Assembly (NCBI RefSeq): GCF_019175385.1
Contig: NC_083344.1
Span: forward strand, 28,832,231-28,896,230
Direction of reading: 5' to 3'
Length of the DNA: 64,000 nt
Source of the DNA: Lycium barbarum
Taxonomy: Eukaryota > Streptophyta > Magnoliopsida > Solanales > Solanaceae
The notes beneath the pieces are model-generated. The model did no database searches. It had not been told where the DNA came from and saw only the letters and a program-made list of their open reading frames with translations. A program made the position numbers and the translations under genes. Numbering within the stretch: the first letter of the stretch is position 1; every line of letters starts with the position of its first letter. This document shows, piece by piece, positions 1 through 11,438 of the stretch.

Positions 1-1717
1 TAAACCCTGTGGATATTCTAACATTAAAAGGGAATGTGATCAGGAGTCGTCAAGTGATAGAAATTTTGAATCATGCTGTACAGACAATGTGGCTAATTAA
101 GTTATGACGAGAATTATGGAACCAAATGTCGAGTAAGATATTCTATGCGTGAAGAACGAGTTTACATGACATTCATACAAAGAATTCAAAAAGGACCATG
201 TGTTACCCTGTTATTAATATGTTGGGATAACAGAGTACAATACTCCTATAGCAGTGTGAACTGATCAAAGAAGAGCGTAGAGGGATTGACGTTGAACCTT
301 AAGTTACAGTTTTATCAAAACATGGTCTTCTGAGAGAAAAGAGAAGAAAGGAAAAAGGAGCCAATGGTACTCCGAAATAGGTTTAGGGTTATTGTCCCAT
401 GAATGAAACTATTTGAGGAAAGGATGAGGGTTAAGACGAAAGGAGGAACAAGGTTTGGTTGTGAATGATCAAGGGAATAACTTTATACGTATGTCAGGAC
501 AGCAACAAATGGAATTGTATCCCCGGTTGGTTATACGGTAAAGGTCCCAGGGAGAGGCTATTGAAGAAAAGTGAGTCTGGAGAGGGCGTGTTGGTAGACG
601 ATTCAGTATAGGGAGTATAGACTGGTTATGCGCTCCATCGATGGAAATGGTGAACATATAGGACAGTCTATGGGTATTGATAGAAGTAATGAAAGGAACA
701 TTGAGGTAAAGACAATTCCTTCATGGTTTAATAGCCATGGCAACAAAACGGTATTTCCATACAATAAAAGCTAATGTGAATGATTTCATAGTGAGAAGAT
801 ACAAGCGATGAGAGTAAGATTCGGATTAGAGGGAGAAGTGAATGATGGACTATGACAGGAAATCAAGTGGAATAGCCACCGCAAGAAAGACACATGGATG
901 CGAAGTTCCAATGTCGCATAACGATTGGGGAAGCATTGTACAGGGAAAGCCTTGAGGGAAAAAAATAATTGACTCAGAATTTGGTAATGTCTTCCAATGG
1001 AAGGATGCGGAGTTAACAATATAAGAAGATTGAAATGGAGACGAGCTATTTGGAAGTATGTCAATACTTGACGGTAGTAACCCACAATGAAGAGGAACAA
1101 ATATGTATGTTCATTTAGAAGAGAAAGTGTGTGGGTGATACGAGAATTCCCAAGTTTAAAGTACTCAAACAAGAAGGAATTAGAGTCGCATCGTGAGGTA
1201 AATGCAGTAAGATGGATTTAAATGAGAAACTGAAAGTGAGGTTGTGATTAAGAAATAACAGGGGGTAAACTTGTGTAAGACAATTTCGTGGCACTAATCA
1301 AGAATAAGGATGAACCTAAAGCTGAGGTGGGTGTTGTAATTGTAAAAGAGCATATAAGCAATCTATGGAAAATTTTCAGTCTAAAATTCTTGGTTCTTTA
1401 TCGGTACCTGAAGATCGATGCATTCCGAAAGATCTGGGAAAGCTAGGTCATTCTAGTAAACCCCCCCCCCCCTATTCTGAGATGGGTAAGCGGATAGAGC
1501 TCGTTTTCTAACTTTCCAAGGCGTGCTAGAAACACGTACGTTAGACCTTTAAAGACCTGTCAAGATGATTTGGAAATGATATATCCAAATGGCCGTATGA
1601 AGCTTGCAAGAATGGGAGAGTATCAAATTAGAGGAATGTGGAAATTTCATCTTGAAGCCAGATTTAGAAATATTATTAAAAGACTTTGTGAGGGTTTCTT
1701 ACTACCCTCTCAAATAG
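1..1717 (+). mobile_element. decayed interior of element K (left part)
   Basis: No reading frame here is convincing; short open stretches on both strands lack recognisable domains. The plus strand is purine-rich, like the filler of element C2 (41037-43830). It is assigned to K because the sequence resumes at 10621 beyond element A and ends at a polypurine tract and LTR in plus orientation. A run of about 13 C lies near 1456-1472. I could not align it base by base to pol, so the assignment rests on context. Confidence 0.5.
1713..1717. repeat. left target-site duplication of element A
   Basis: AATAG directly before the TG of the LTR. The partner at 10616-10620 is AATGG, so four of five bases match; one substitution after insertion explains the difference. 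Confidence 0.65.
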
Positions 1718-2226
1718 TGTCACGTCCCAAAATAACCCCTAGACGTGATTGACACCCAGCACACACCACCGGCCAGGCGAACCACATTTTCATATCTTAA
1801 TCATAATTTTGCAGCATTAACCAAATTAAATAAGCACTCAAATAATATAATAATTAATTGTGGATAATTAGTGTCTCAAAATAATAACCAAATACTCTTG
1901 CCCAAATCCCACACTAGACCATGGAGCATATAAGAGAATTATAAAAGGTTTGGGTTTTTAAATCCCCAAAAAAAAAACATTAATAAATAAATGATAATGA
2001 CACTTTTGGTAGCCTCCACGAACAAAGCGGCTGCTCACCTTAACCAATAGATCAACTCTAGCAAACTCGTGAGCTACTAGCTTCGTCGTCACCAATAGTA
2101 TCTACATGGACATGCAGGTAAGGAGTGAGCTATACGTAAATATAACCCAATAATATCCTCGACCCGCCACTTTAAATACCCTTGGAACAGGTGTTAGAAA
2201 ATACAAACACACAACAAGCACTTTAT

Positions 2227-2548
2227 ATGTCACGACGCAACTGGGGGCCGCGACGGGTACCCTGAGCTAACCACCGAGCACCGCTCATTCTATTACTCGT
2301 CATACTCATAATGCTCTTTTACCATTCATAACTCATAATCATAAGACAATCATTTTTCATTTTGAAAAACATAATTGATTTTTTTTATATATACATACGC
2401 CCTTCGGCTATCAAAACAATATATACATACATATATACGTAATAGCAACTTCGTGAGACCATATGACCCACACTGCGTATGTACGAGCCTCTACTGGAGT
2501 GATAGACATAAGGACGGGACAAGACCCCGTCGTGCCAAAAATACATAT

Positions 2549-2581
<33 letters not shown>

Positions 2582-3680
2582 CAAAAGGATAAACCCCGTT
2601 AGCACCTCCGGAATAATGGAGTGATCTTGAAAATCTGCTGATAGCTCCTATATGTCTGTGTCGTCTTCCTGTCTACCTGTGCGCATGAAAACAGCGTCCA
2701 AAGAAAACGGCCGTCAGTACGAATATTATACTGAGTATGTAAGGCATGTAAGAAATAAACATAATAGAGAAATCATAAGTCATAAGGTGAAGGCAAAACC
2801 TACGCGACCTTTAAGGATGAATACATTTCATACATATAGCATATATACATAATCGTCGTACATGAATCATCATAGCGTATACGTCATTATGTCATATAAT
2901 TCATCATCGTAATACCGTATCTGCTCATACACATTAAACATTATCCGTATTCGGCCACGTAGTGGCTCGACAGTATCCGTATTCGGCCACATAGTGGCTC
3001 GACAATATCACATACACATCTTCCGTATTCGGCCACGTAGTAGCTCGACCATATCGCATACATCATAACAAGGATCAGTATATCTCATCATCATGATTGT
3101 CATCACATACATCTTATAAGCGTATCGTAACCTTTCATTAATGTATACACTTAAATTTAAAGACAATCCATGAAAATCACATCATATTCATAGCATGGAC
3201 TTCGAATAAGTATCGTATGATAGTCTTTATAATCTTTTAGGCTTAATCTCATCATTACCATTATCGTTTCTATAACATATCTCTCACCTTTATCTCATAT
3301 GAAATCCTCTATGAACATAGACTCATAATTTTTCGGAACATTGGTCATAGGACGTGCATTAAGGCTTATAGACAATCTATGACAATGTCGGGGTGGCATA
3401 AGGTCGAGAACCCCCGATTACATTATGGAGCATTCATAGGTAGTCTGCCTCACCTTGAAGGAATTAGTATATAAGGTGAGTGTATACAACAAGCAACACC
3501 AATAGATCATAGTTAATGTCGTTATCTTTGTAGAAACATTATACCATGAACTCTAGGATCTTTAGACTTAAGTTTGTCATCTTCATTATCGTGTTCATAG
3601 CATGCCTCTTTCCTTATCTCACGTGGCTATTCCTGATCTTAAACCCTTAGTTTTCCGGAAGGTAGGAAGGTCATGGAGAG
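2227..3680 (-). repeat. fragment of a C-family LTR inside LTR A
   Basis: It starts exactly with an LTR terminus (TGTCACGAC) and is the reverse complement of C-type LTR sequence at 38863-39905 and 45660-46236. It includes the double-hairpin module at 2674-2743. The far end is truncated; no matching LTR start (GTGTAACA on this strand) is seen. A segment near 3230-3345 resembles 3540-3670, so it may hold an internal duplication. Confidence 0.7.
2945..3050. repeat. three-copy tandem repeat with a palindrome per unit
   Basis: Units of about 29 bp at 2945-2973, 2975-3003 and 3022-3050, each built around GCCACGTAGTGGC (five-base arms, three-base loop; the second and third copies carry single changes). 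Confidence 0.8.
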
Positions 3681-4769
3681 GTAGGGAACATAATATCATA
3701 GAAGTCACATAAGGATCATTAGTTCCATAAGAATGTCGTATCCTAACTTTAGAACTTATAATGGCTCACAGCTATCATGGCCCAATATCATGGCTCACAA
3801 CTACATTACATCACAAAATAATTTATAAAGAGAGTTTTGGATTTTTTGAAAATAAAGTATATGCCGTTGGCCTTAAGGAGCACCGATTCTGCCAAGCACA
3901 CGCTCGCCCCAACACATGGACCAGGCAGACAAAACATATTTTTAAAACGGGTTTTGAAAAGAAAGTACCCAAAGCTTAAAGTCTCACTTACCTCAAATTC
4001 ATAATTCAAGCACACTTCCCAATAGATCAAAACTGCGTTCTCGAGTGTCCGTATTGCCTCAAACTACACAAAAACGGATTTAGAATGGTCAAAGCCCTTA
4101 GGGTAAACCATTTCTATATTTTTAGAGGCATAAACGGTCAAAGTAGAATTTTAAAGGACGAAAACGCCCTTCGGTCAATGTGTTTAAAACCTGACAAGAC
4201 ATATGTTTTCGGGAAGGCTTTAACGAGAGGATTCCAATGATATATAGAAGTCTAAAATCTGATACTATTTTCCCTTTCAAATCAATGATTTAGGTTGAAG
4301 AACCCAGGGCTGAACTTTCTCGATTCCTCAAAATATCCCCATGGTTTCATCATAAAAATTTACCCATAATTATGTAATAAACTTAAATAAAATATTAGAA
4401 GCATTACCTTGATGATTTGGGATGAAATTTCTTATTTTTATCCCCTCTTTTCCTTTCTTTTTCTCCTTTTCATTTCTTTTTTCCACTGGTTTTTCTCCCT
4501 CTGTTGCTTGGTCTATTTTATTTCCTTTCAGCTGTCCACAATTAAACCTTCACGTCTGATGACCATCAGACTTTGAAGTCTTTAACTTTTTTTTTCCTTT
4601 TCCGTTTCCTTTTTGGGCTTAGCCCACTAAATTCCTTCTTTTCAAATTTTCTTTTTAATTCTAATTTCGAATTTCTTTTTCTTTTAAATTCCTTTTTAGC
4701 TAACATTACCAATTAAACACTTACTTAAAAAAAAAATTGGGTTATTACATTCTCCACCACTTCAAATAA

Positions 4770-4785
4770 CGTTCGTCCTCGAACG
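4770..4785 (-). promoter_or_regulatory. pre-polypurine hairpin and polypurine tract of element A
   Basis: On the minus strand CGTTCG-AGGA-CGAACG is a perfect six-base inverted repeat. About 20 bases later comes the purine stretch ending GGTGGAGAA before the LTR starts at 4749. The polypurine tract primes plus-strand DNA synthesis in LTR elements. The hairpin arms differ from those of other elements here by paired changes. Confidence 0.75.
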
Positions 4786-4788
4786 GAT

Positions 4789-5336
4789 CTAGATCATACC
4801 TGTCTCGTCAAATAAATGAGGATATTTATCTCGCATATCCGGCTCAGACTCCCAAGTAGCCTCCTCGGTTGGATGGTTACGCCATAACACTTTGACTGAA
4901 GCTACCTTATTTGACCTCAATTGTCGCACTTGCCTATCAAGAATAGATATCGGACTCTCCTCATAAGTCAAATTTTCATCGAGCTCCACATCCTCTGGAT
5001 GAATCTTATGGCTATCATCACCAACATATCGTCTTAGCATAGACACGTGAAATACAGGATGAACAGCAGACAATCTCGGAGGTAAAGCAAGTCTATATGC
5101 CACCAACCCAATTCGATCCAAAATCTCATAAAGACCAATGTATCTAGGACTTAACTTACCTTTCCGACCAAATTTCATAATTCCTTTCATAAGGGATACT
5201 TTTAGAAAGACTTTTTCCCCCTTCGTGAACTCCACATCACGTACTTTCTTATCTGCATAGGACTTTTGTCCGCTTTGTGCTGTCTGAAGCCGTTCTCGTA
5301 TCAATGCAACTTTCTTCAAGGCTTGCTAATCAAAGT
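4789..5336 (-). pseudogene. integrase C-terminal domain plus chromodomain fragment
   Basis: The 3' end of a chromovirus pol. About 176 codons are open on the minus strand. The first part (about residues 1-105) is the integrase C-terminal GPY/F-type region, seen as GKLSPRYIGLYEIL and AVHPVFHVSMLRRY. The second part (about 125-170) is a chromodomain with SVKVLWRN and EEATWE, which in this family guides integration through histone marks. The open frame begins after a TAG and no ATG starts it, so this is not a gene in its own right. The integrase zinc-binding and catalytic domains are absent. It ends with a stop just before the polypurine tract, as in complete elements. It is well preserved for a remnant. 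Confidence 0.88.
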
Positions 5337-5339
5337 CTA

Positions 5340-8300
5340 GACCCAACTATTCTGATTTAGAGTATTCAATCAACCAGATAGAGTAAGACTCTAGCATTCG
5401 TATAAAACCTAAAACGACAAGATTTGCATAATGAGTTAGTAAACTAATATCATACACGAACTCGGTCAAAAAGCAACTGATCATTAACCATTTATCCGGT
5501 AATATCCATCTGACTAGTGTTAAGACTGGGCACCCAAGGATGGTACAATCCAGGTGCCACAACCACGATCCTATGGCGAAACATATCCGCCAATCTTACA
5601 TACGGGAAAGCTGAAACACCTCCAAGCACTCCTACATAATGCTCTCACGTACAACAATGTTAGAAATACATCCTTATGCTTCTACATATCTCTCACATGT
5701 ACAGTGGTGTTGGAACACATCCATACACTCCTACATAAAACTTTCACATATAGCGATGCTGGAACACATCCACATGCTCCTACATAAACGTTCCATGCAC
5801 TATTACTCTTGTCACATATGACAATATTGACGTCTCATGCCATTGAACTATCTCTGACACATAACACCATATAAGCTAGTATGATATATAAACAAATTGT
5901 TCAGCTTAAATCAGGTACACAATCTCGCTTAGTCAATCAATATCACCCAAGCTACGATCACGATTTTCTGAATGAACATATAGACCAGCTACAAAGTCTA
6001 CATTGATCTATTTTTACTTTCTATTGGAGACAACCATGCATCGGAAATTTTGAGTCTCTCACACTCGTATTTAATATATTAACGATTTAAACACAAGAAC
6101 AACATTTATGTACCCTAAATAACTTTTGTCAATTTTAACTCTCTTCCTACGGCCCAAATGCATATTTGTGAATCTAAAAAGTAATAAATATAATAAACGT
6201 TATATCTTTTCGAGTACAAATCTCCTTAAGTCAACCACCATAGGTGTACATACATTCAACTCTTTAATTAGAATGTTTCCTTTTTTTTTTCCACTATCAA
6301 GTAGCCTCGTCTTTAGAGACTATCACTAATCCCCAATAAGGTCAAGACTCTCGTATCGATCAACTGTGCATGTTCAAACAAAAACAACTGTAGCATAACA
6401 CATGATAGAGCCTTAGTGTGTGTATTAAACTCAACCTTCCATCCTTTTACTAGACACCACAAGGCTCATAACGCCATGATGTAAAAATTAAACTTCACAC
6501 TTTTAACCTCAGTTGTTTAATCAATATTATCCCGGCATCTTTTTCAACCATAGCATATGCTTGTATCAACTCAGAAGATATTCGTATATGTCAATAATGA
6601 ACATAACCAATAGAGAGCTAAGGAACGTTTTTGAATACCCCAATCCTCTAGTGCATGACAAACACTAATGCATTCTTTATCTAAAAGATATCACCAGAAA
6701 TTTACACTAGCCAAAATAAGTCTTGGTACATGTCTTCAGATTATCCAATCTTTTCTCCTACTACTCAGCATATCCTGATCACAAGTCTATCTTAGAATAG
6801 CATATAACACCCTGTAACTGAAGCCACATATCATGTAATTTAGGAAAAGACAAAAAGATACTTGTCCATCATATGATAAAAATTAAGTCATTTTTCTCTT
6901 AGTGATAAAAATCTGCATAGATTCAATGTTCTCCCCAACAAACAGAAATTAAGCACCTCCGAGCTCTATACTTGGTATAGTGACCTCTCAATCACGAAAT
7001 CTTGTAACTTATAATTTACTTCCTTTGACTTTGCAGTCATTCTATAATTAAAAATAAAAATATACCAGATTAATGACAGCATATCAATACCAAGTTTTAG
7101 TCGACCTCCCCATTATATGGTATAATTAGTATGTTCGCTGAAAGAATAGTCAAAAACTTATTACCAACTCATATTAAAAAACTTATTAACTACTCACACT
7201 AACCCACTAGTTAGTTATTCAACTCAGGTGCCTCGAGTTAAAGTTATATACGACTTATATTATCGACGAGGTTGCTTTGTCTGTGGACATACCAATTGGA
7301 TCCTTTAAACTCATTACAAACTCAATATTAGGCTCTATCGAAATGGAAAATGGAACGGTCTTTTTATGGCAATCAAGCTTAAGGCAAGACGAAGTTATTC
7401 AATCTGAATCAAAGATAACCTCAAGGTCAATAACGCCATGTTTTGTTTTTCCAGCACATAAACGTATCATGACTCTGAACTATGTATCATGAACGTATCA
7501 TGACTTCGATAGACCGGCCAATAATAGTAGAATCCACCGCGAAATCACAAAGGGTACATCTAAGTATCAACTTTTCTCTTTATCCTCATCTATACTATCA
7601 TCTCATTAACGTGTTTCTCATCATCCTCAAGCTTGTGCTTTATCGAAAACAATGTATATTAGCAAAACTGTGTGAACTGGTTATCTGTGGCAATCATATC
7701 ATTTCTTATTTACTCCAACTTCTTTTATGGTTCATTTATTTTCTTGGTGCATGATAGTCTTTAATATTCCACGCCTTTCCCTTCAACAACTAATCAAGCC
7801 ACTATACACTGCGTTTCATGCTAAACATCTTACTATCTTATTTCAATAATTCTTATACTTAAGTCTTATTCTCGCTCACAAACTGGAATTCACCCAGGGA
7901 CCTACTCCACGAACAAGTTGTGCATCTCATAGGGCCATTATCATGCTCATACTTAATACACTTAAGAAATGTAATATTACGTCACAGTCACACTTATGAC
8001 ATCACCATCACGACGTTACTAATAATAGTGAATCGCTTTAAGAGGCATTAATCTTAGGGCCATTTAAGCACTTTCCTCAAAATATCTTTCACAATAAAGC
8101 CCAACAACTTAGGCATGGGTATGCAATTACACTTCTTACTTTCCCGCTACCCTCTTTCTCTTTACCGATAAGACTCATAATATAAAGTTATACCAACAAC
8201 CCCAGATTTGGATGGTCGCTCTTACACAATTTTTTTTTTATATCATTTGACCACTTTTTTTTTATGACTAGGGAACCCGCAGTCGCTACCCTTTCATTCA

Positions 8301-8570
8301 ACGATTTCTTAACGTTCAAAATATTCACTAACTCCTAAACATTTAAAAAAATATTTCGCAGAAGTTTCTTTGTAAATAAAACTATCCCAAAGTGTACACC
8401 GGTCCAATCTCAACTACAATAAACCCACACAACATTCCATGTACTCAGTATCACTCTCAGTTACACATATGACGTTAAAAAAACTTTCGAATCAACCGTG
8501 ACATCTAGCAGAGGAGGATATGCATGTCCTAGCCGTCTGCGGAATAAGTATCACAACAATTAGACTAGAT
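5340..8570 (-). other. non-coding purine-rich filler of element A
   Basis: About 3.2 kb between leader and integrase remnant, where gag and most of pol should be. On the sense (minus) strand it is purine-rich. Short open stretches carry no recognisable domain. Near 5590-5790 the words TACATAA and ACAC recur, giving a weakly repetitive stretch. Comparable filler fills C2 at 41037-43830. Confidence 0.6.
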
Positions 8571-8714
8571 TCAACTCAACGCAGGAATAAGGAATGAAAG
8601 AAGGGGAACCATCCTAGATGTTCAGTAGCCTCAAGGTCATAAGTATGGGCGCCTACATACCCATGAACAAGATTCTACTAAACAGTGCTCCATGACCCGA
8701 GACTTAAAGCCTAG

Positions 8715-8726
8715 GCTATGATACCA
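8715..8726 (-). other. primer binding site of element A
   Basis: Minus strand TGGTATCATAGC, one base from TGGTATCAGAGC, which is complementary to the 3' end of initiator Met tRNA. It lies four bases inside the 5' LTR edge. The leader that follows (about 8580-8714) resembles the leaders of the other elements. Confidence 0.85.
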
Positions 8727-8730
8727 ACTT

Positions 8731-10615
8731 TGTCATGTCCCAAAATACCCCCTAGACGTGATTGGCACCCAGCACATACCACAGGCCAGGCGAACCACAT
8801 TTTCTTATCTTAATCATAATTTTGCAGCATTAACCAAATTAAATAAGCACTCAAATAATATAATAATTAATTATGGATAATTAGTGTCTCAAAATATTAA
8901 CCAAATACTCTTGCCCAAATCCCACACTAGACCATGGAGCATCTAAGAGAATTACAAAAGGTTTGGGTTTTTAAATCCCAAAAGAAAAAAAAAACATTAA
9001 TAATAAATGATAAAGACACTTTCGGTAGCCTCCACGAACAAAGCGGCGACTCACCTTAATGAATAGATCAACTCTAGCAACCTCGGGAGCTACTAGCTTC
9101 GTCGTCACCAATAGTATCTGCATGGACATGCAGGTAAGAAGTGAGCTATACGTAAATATAACCCAGTAAGATTCTCGACCCACCACTTTAAATACCCCTG
9201 GAACAGGTGTTAGAAAATACAAACACACAACAAGCACTTTATATTATGCACAAGAATTATATCGTAACATAATATCCGACAAGGTCCAAACAATCGTTTT
9301 TCAAGAATAGTATATATCTCAACACAATTTACACCAAGGACCTGTCATAACAGCAGTTAAAGAATTTATCACCACCAGGAATCCACAACAACATACATAA
9401 TGTGTCAAATATATTAAGAAGCATACACAATGCCTCAATAAAATCAAGAAGCATACACAATGCCCAGTAAAATTAAAAAGCATACACAATGCCAAAGGGA
9501 AGCATACACAATGCCCCAATATAATCAAGAAGCATACACAATGCTAAGGGAAGCATACACAATGCCTCAATATAATCAAGACGCATACACAATGCCCCAA
9601 TATAATCAAGAAGCATACACAATGCTAAGGGAAGCACACACAATGCCCCAATATCATGTCTCACAGCTATATCACATCACAAAATAATTTATAAAGAGAG
9701 TTTTGGATTATTTGAAAATAAAGTATATGCGGTTGGCCTTAAGGACCACCGATTCTGCCAAGCACACGCTCGCCCCAACACATGGACCGGGCAGAGAAAA
9801 CATATTTTTAAAACGGGTTTTGAAAAGCAAGTACCCAAAGCTTAAAGTCTCACTTACCGCAAATTCACAATTCAAGCACACTTCCCAATAGATCAAAACT
9901 ACGTTCTCGAGTGTCTGTATTGCCTCAAACTACACAAAAACGGATTTAGAATGGTCAAAACCCTTAGGGTAAACCACTTCTATATGTTTAGAGGCTTAAA
10001 CGGTTAAAGTCAAATTTTAAAGGACGAAAACGCCCTTTGGTCAATGTGTTCAAAACCCGACAAGACATATGTTTTTGGGAGGGCTTTAACAAGAGGATTC
10101 CAACGATATATAGAAGTCTAATATCCGATACTATTTGTCCTTTCAAATCAATGATTTAGGTTGAAGAACCCTAGGGCTGAACTTTCTCAATTCCTCAAAA
10201 TTTCCCCATGGTTTCATCATAAAAATTTACCCATAATTATGTAATAAACTTAAATAAAATATTAGAAGCATTACCTTGATGATTTGGGATGAAAGTTCTT
10301 ATTTTTATCCCATCTTTTCCATTCTTTTTCTCCTTTTCTTTTCTTTTTTTCCACTGTTTTTTCTCCCTCTGTTGCTTGGTCTCTTTTATTTCCTTTCAGT
10401 TGTCCATAATTAAACCTTCACGTCTGATGACCATCAGACTTTTGAAGTCTTTAACTTTTGTTTTCCTTTTCCTTTTCCTTTTTGGGCTTGGCCCACTAAA
10501 TTCCTTCTTTTCAAATTTTCTTTTTAATTCTAATTTTGAATTTCTTTTTTTTTTAAATTCCTTTTAAGCTAACATTACCAATTAAACCGTTATTTAAAAA
10601 AATTGGGTTATTACA
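8731..10615 (-). repeat. 5' LTR of element A
   Basis: 1885 bp, ends TG..CA. Its outer parts match 1718-4749 closely. On the minus strand AAG|GTAATG near 10277 and GCG|GTAAGT near 9857 resemble 5' splice sites, as in the other LTR families here. The double-hairpin module of the other LTRs is not present in this copy. Confidence 0.85.
9418..9655. repeat. tandem repeat array in LTR A, core GCATACACAATGC
   Basis: About nine imperfect units of 24-30 bp, each with AAGCATACACAATGC followed by a variable tail. The core has four-base inverted arms GCAT/ATGC. The open reading frames across it on both strands are repeat artefacts. Confidence 0.85.
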
Positions 10616-10620
10616 AATGG
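10616..10620. repeat. right target-site duplication of element A
   Basis: AATGG directly after the LTR end TTACA; pairs with AATAG at 1713-1717. Confidence 0.65.
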
Positions 10621-10998
10621 TTCTGAGGTAGTGAAGGAAGAACTAATAACACAAGCTTAATGAAGGTATTATGAAGGGGCGCGGAAGTAAAAGAGATGAA
10701 TTGGAAAACGTTAGAAGATATGAAGACCAAATATTAGTACTTATTTTATATCCCCGAGGAGACACAGCGCGAGACGCCATTGTCCCCAACTATGTAATGT
10801 TTCTTTCAATGCTCTTGGGTCGTGTGTGGCCATGTCTTCTTGCTGCTATTGTTGTAGCCCTGTGAGGCGATGTTATTTTGGGTTGTTGTTACAGGATGGT
10901 AGTGCCATATTAGAAGAGGAGACTCTGGAAAAATTTCTGTAGAATCCTCGAGAACCTAACATTCGAGGACAAATGTTCCTAAGGGGGGGAGGGGATAG
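10621..10998 (+). mobile_element. 3' end of element K interior with polypurine tract
   Basis: From about 10786 it matches the 3' interior of C2 (44190-44390), sharing TGGTCGTGTGTGG-like and CCCTGTGAGG stretches. It ends with CATTCG-AGGA-CAAATG (10960-10975, one arm mismatch) and a G-rich polypurine tract (about 10979-10998) abutting LTR C1. No coding capacity remains. Confidence 0.75.
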
Positions 10999-11283
10999 TG
11001 TTACACCTCAGAATTTCAGTTGTTGTGCGGTGAATAAACTAACACAAGTTAAGGTGTATATCCCTACAAGTAAGAAGGAATGCTTAATGATTCTAATTAA
11101 GATTCCATACACATTTAAGGCGAGAGAAGAGAACTCGTTGGAGAAAGTTAAGGTAGAAAGTGCCTTACCCCGGGTGCAAATGTACCAGCAGGTATTCCGA
11201 GTAATTTACGGGGTTAGAAGTTCAACGGATCGAATCGGAAAAAATCTGAACTGAATCAGGAATAGTCTGCAGGCACCAGTAAC

Positions 11284-11438
11284 GGTCGAGGGGCCGTCGA
11301 CATGTTGACGGAACGTCGATGTGTTTCTGCAATTGGTGATCTGCAAGCGCAAGTCGACGGATCGTCGACACGCCAACGGAAACGTCAACCCGCTTGTCGA
11401 ACCGCCTCTCTGGAATTTTCTGGTGTCAGCTATAAATA
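11284..11438 (+). promoter_or_regulatory. putative LTR promoter: CGTCGA palindrome cluster and TATA box
   Basis: Several CGTCGA/TCGACG words lie within about 110 bp, including the perfect inverted repeat GTCGACG-GAT-CGTCGAC. TATAAATA follows at 11431-11438. Transcription would start about 30 bp downstream, giving a U3 of roughly 460 bp (inference). Confidence 0.6.

Larger units (their letters stand above)
1718..4749 (-). repeat. 3' LTR of element A (chimeric)
   Basis: The outer parts, 1718-2226 and about 3760-4749, match 8731-9238 and about 9640-10615 of the other LTR. The middle does not: here it is about 1.5 kb of a different LTR (2227-3680), while the 5' LTR has about 0.4 kb of short tandem repeats. 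The LTR is therefore about 1.1 kb longer than its partner. The difference reflects insertion plus deletion, or recombination between elements. Confidence 0.8.
1718..10615 (-). mobile_element. element A, non-autonomous Ty3/gypsy chromovirus
   Basis: Complete insertion on the minus strand. The LTRs are 1718-4749 (3') and 8731-10615 (5'), with TG..CA ends. The minus-strand LTR starts TGTAATAACCC and ends GGGACATGACA. Flanks AATAG (1713-1717) and AATGG (10616-10620) form a target duplication with one mismatch. A primer site, a purine-rich interior, an integrase-chromodomain fragment and a polypurine tract occur in the expected order. Gag, protease, reverse transcriptase and RNase H are absent. 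It lies inside K. Confidence 0.85.

Noticed and set aside
9418..9655. CRISPR-like regular repeat array
   Set aside because: Units are imperfect with short variable tails, inside a plant LTR; repeats and spacers do not have CRISPR proportions.
9460..9687. Repetitive open frames on both strands with AYTMPQYNQ-like units
   Set aside because: Direct translation of the 24-30-bp LTR repeat.
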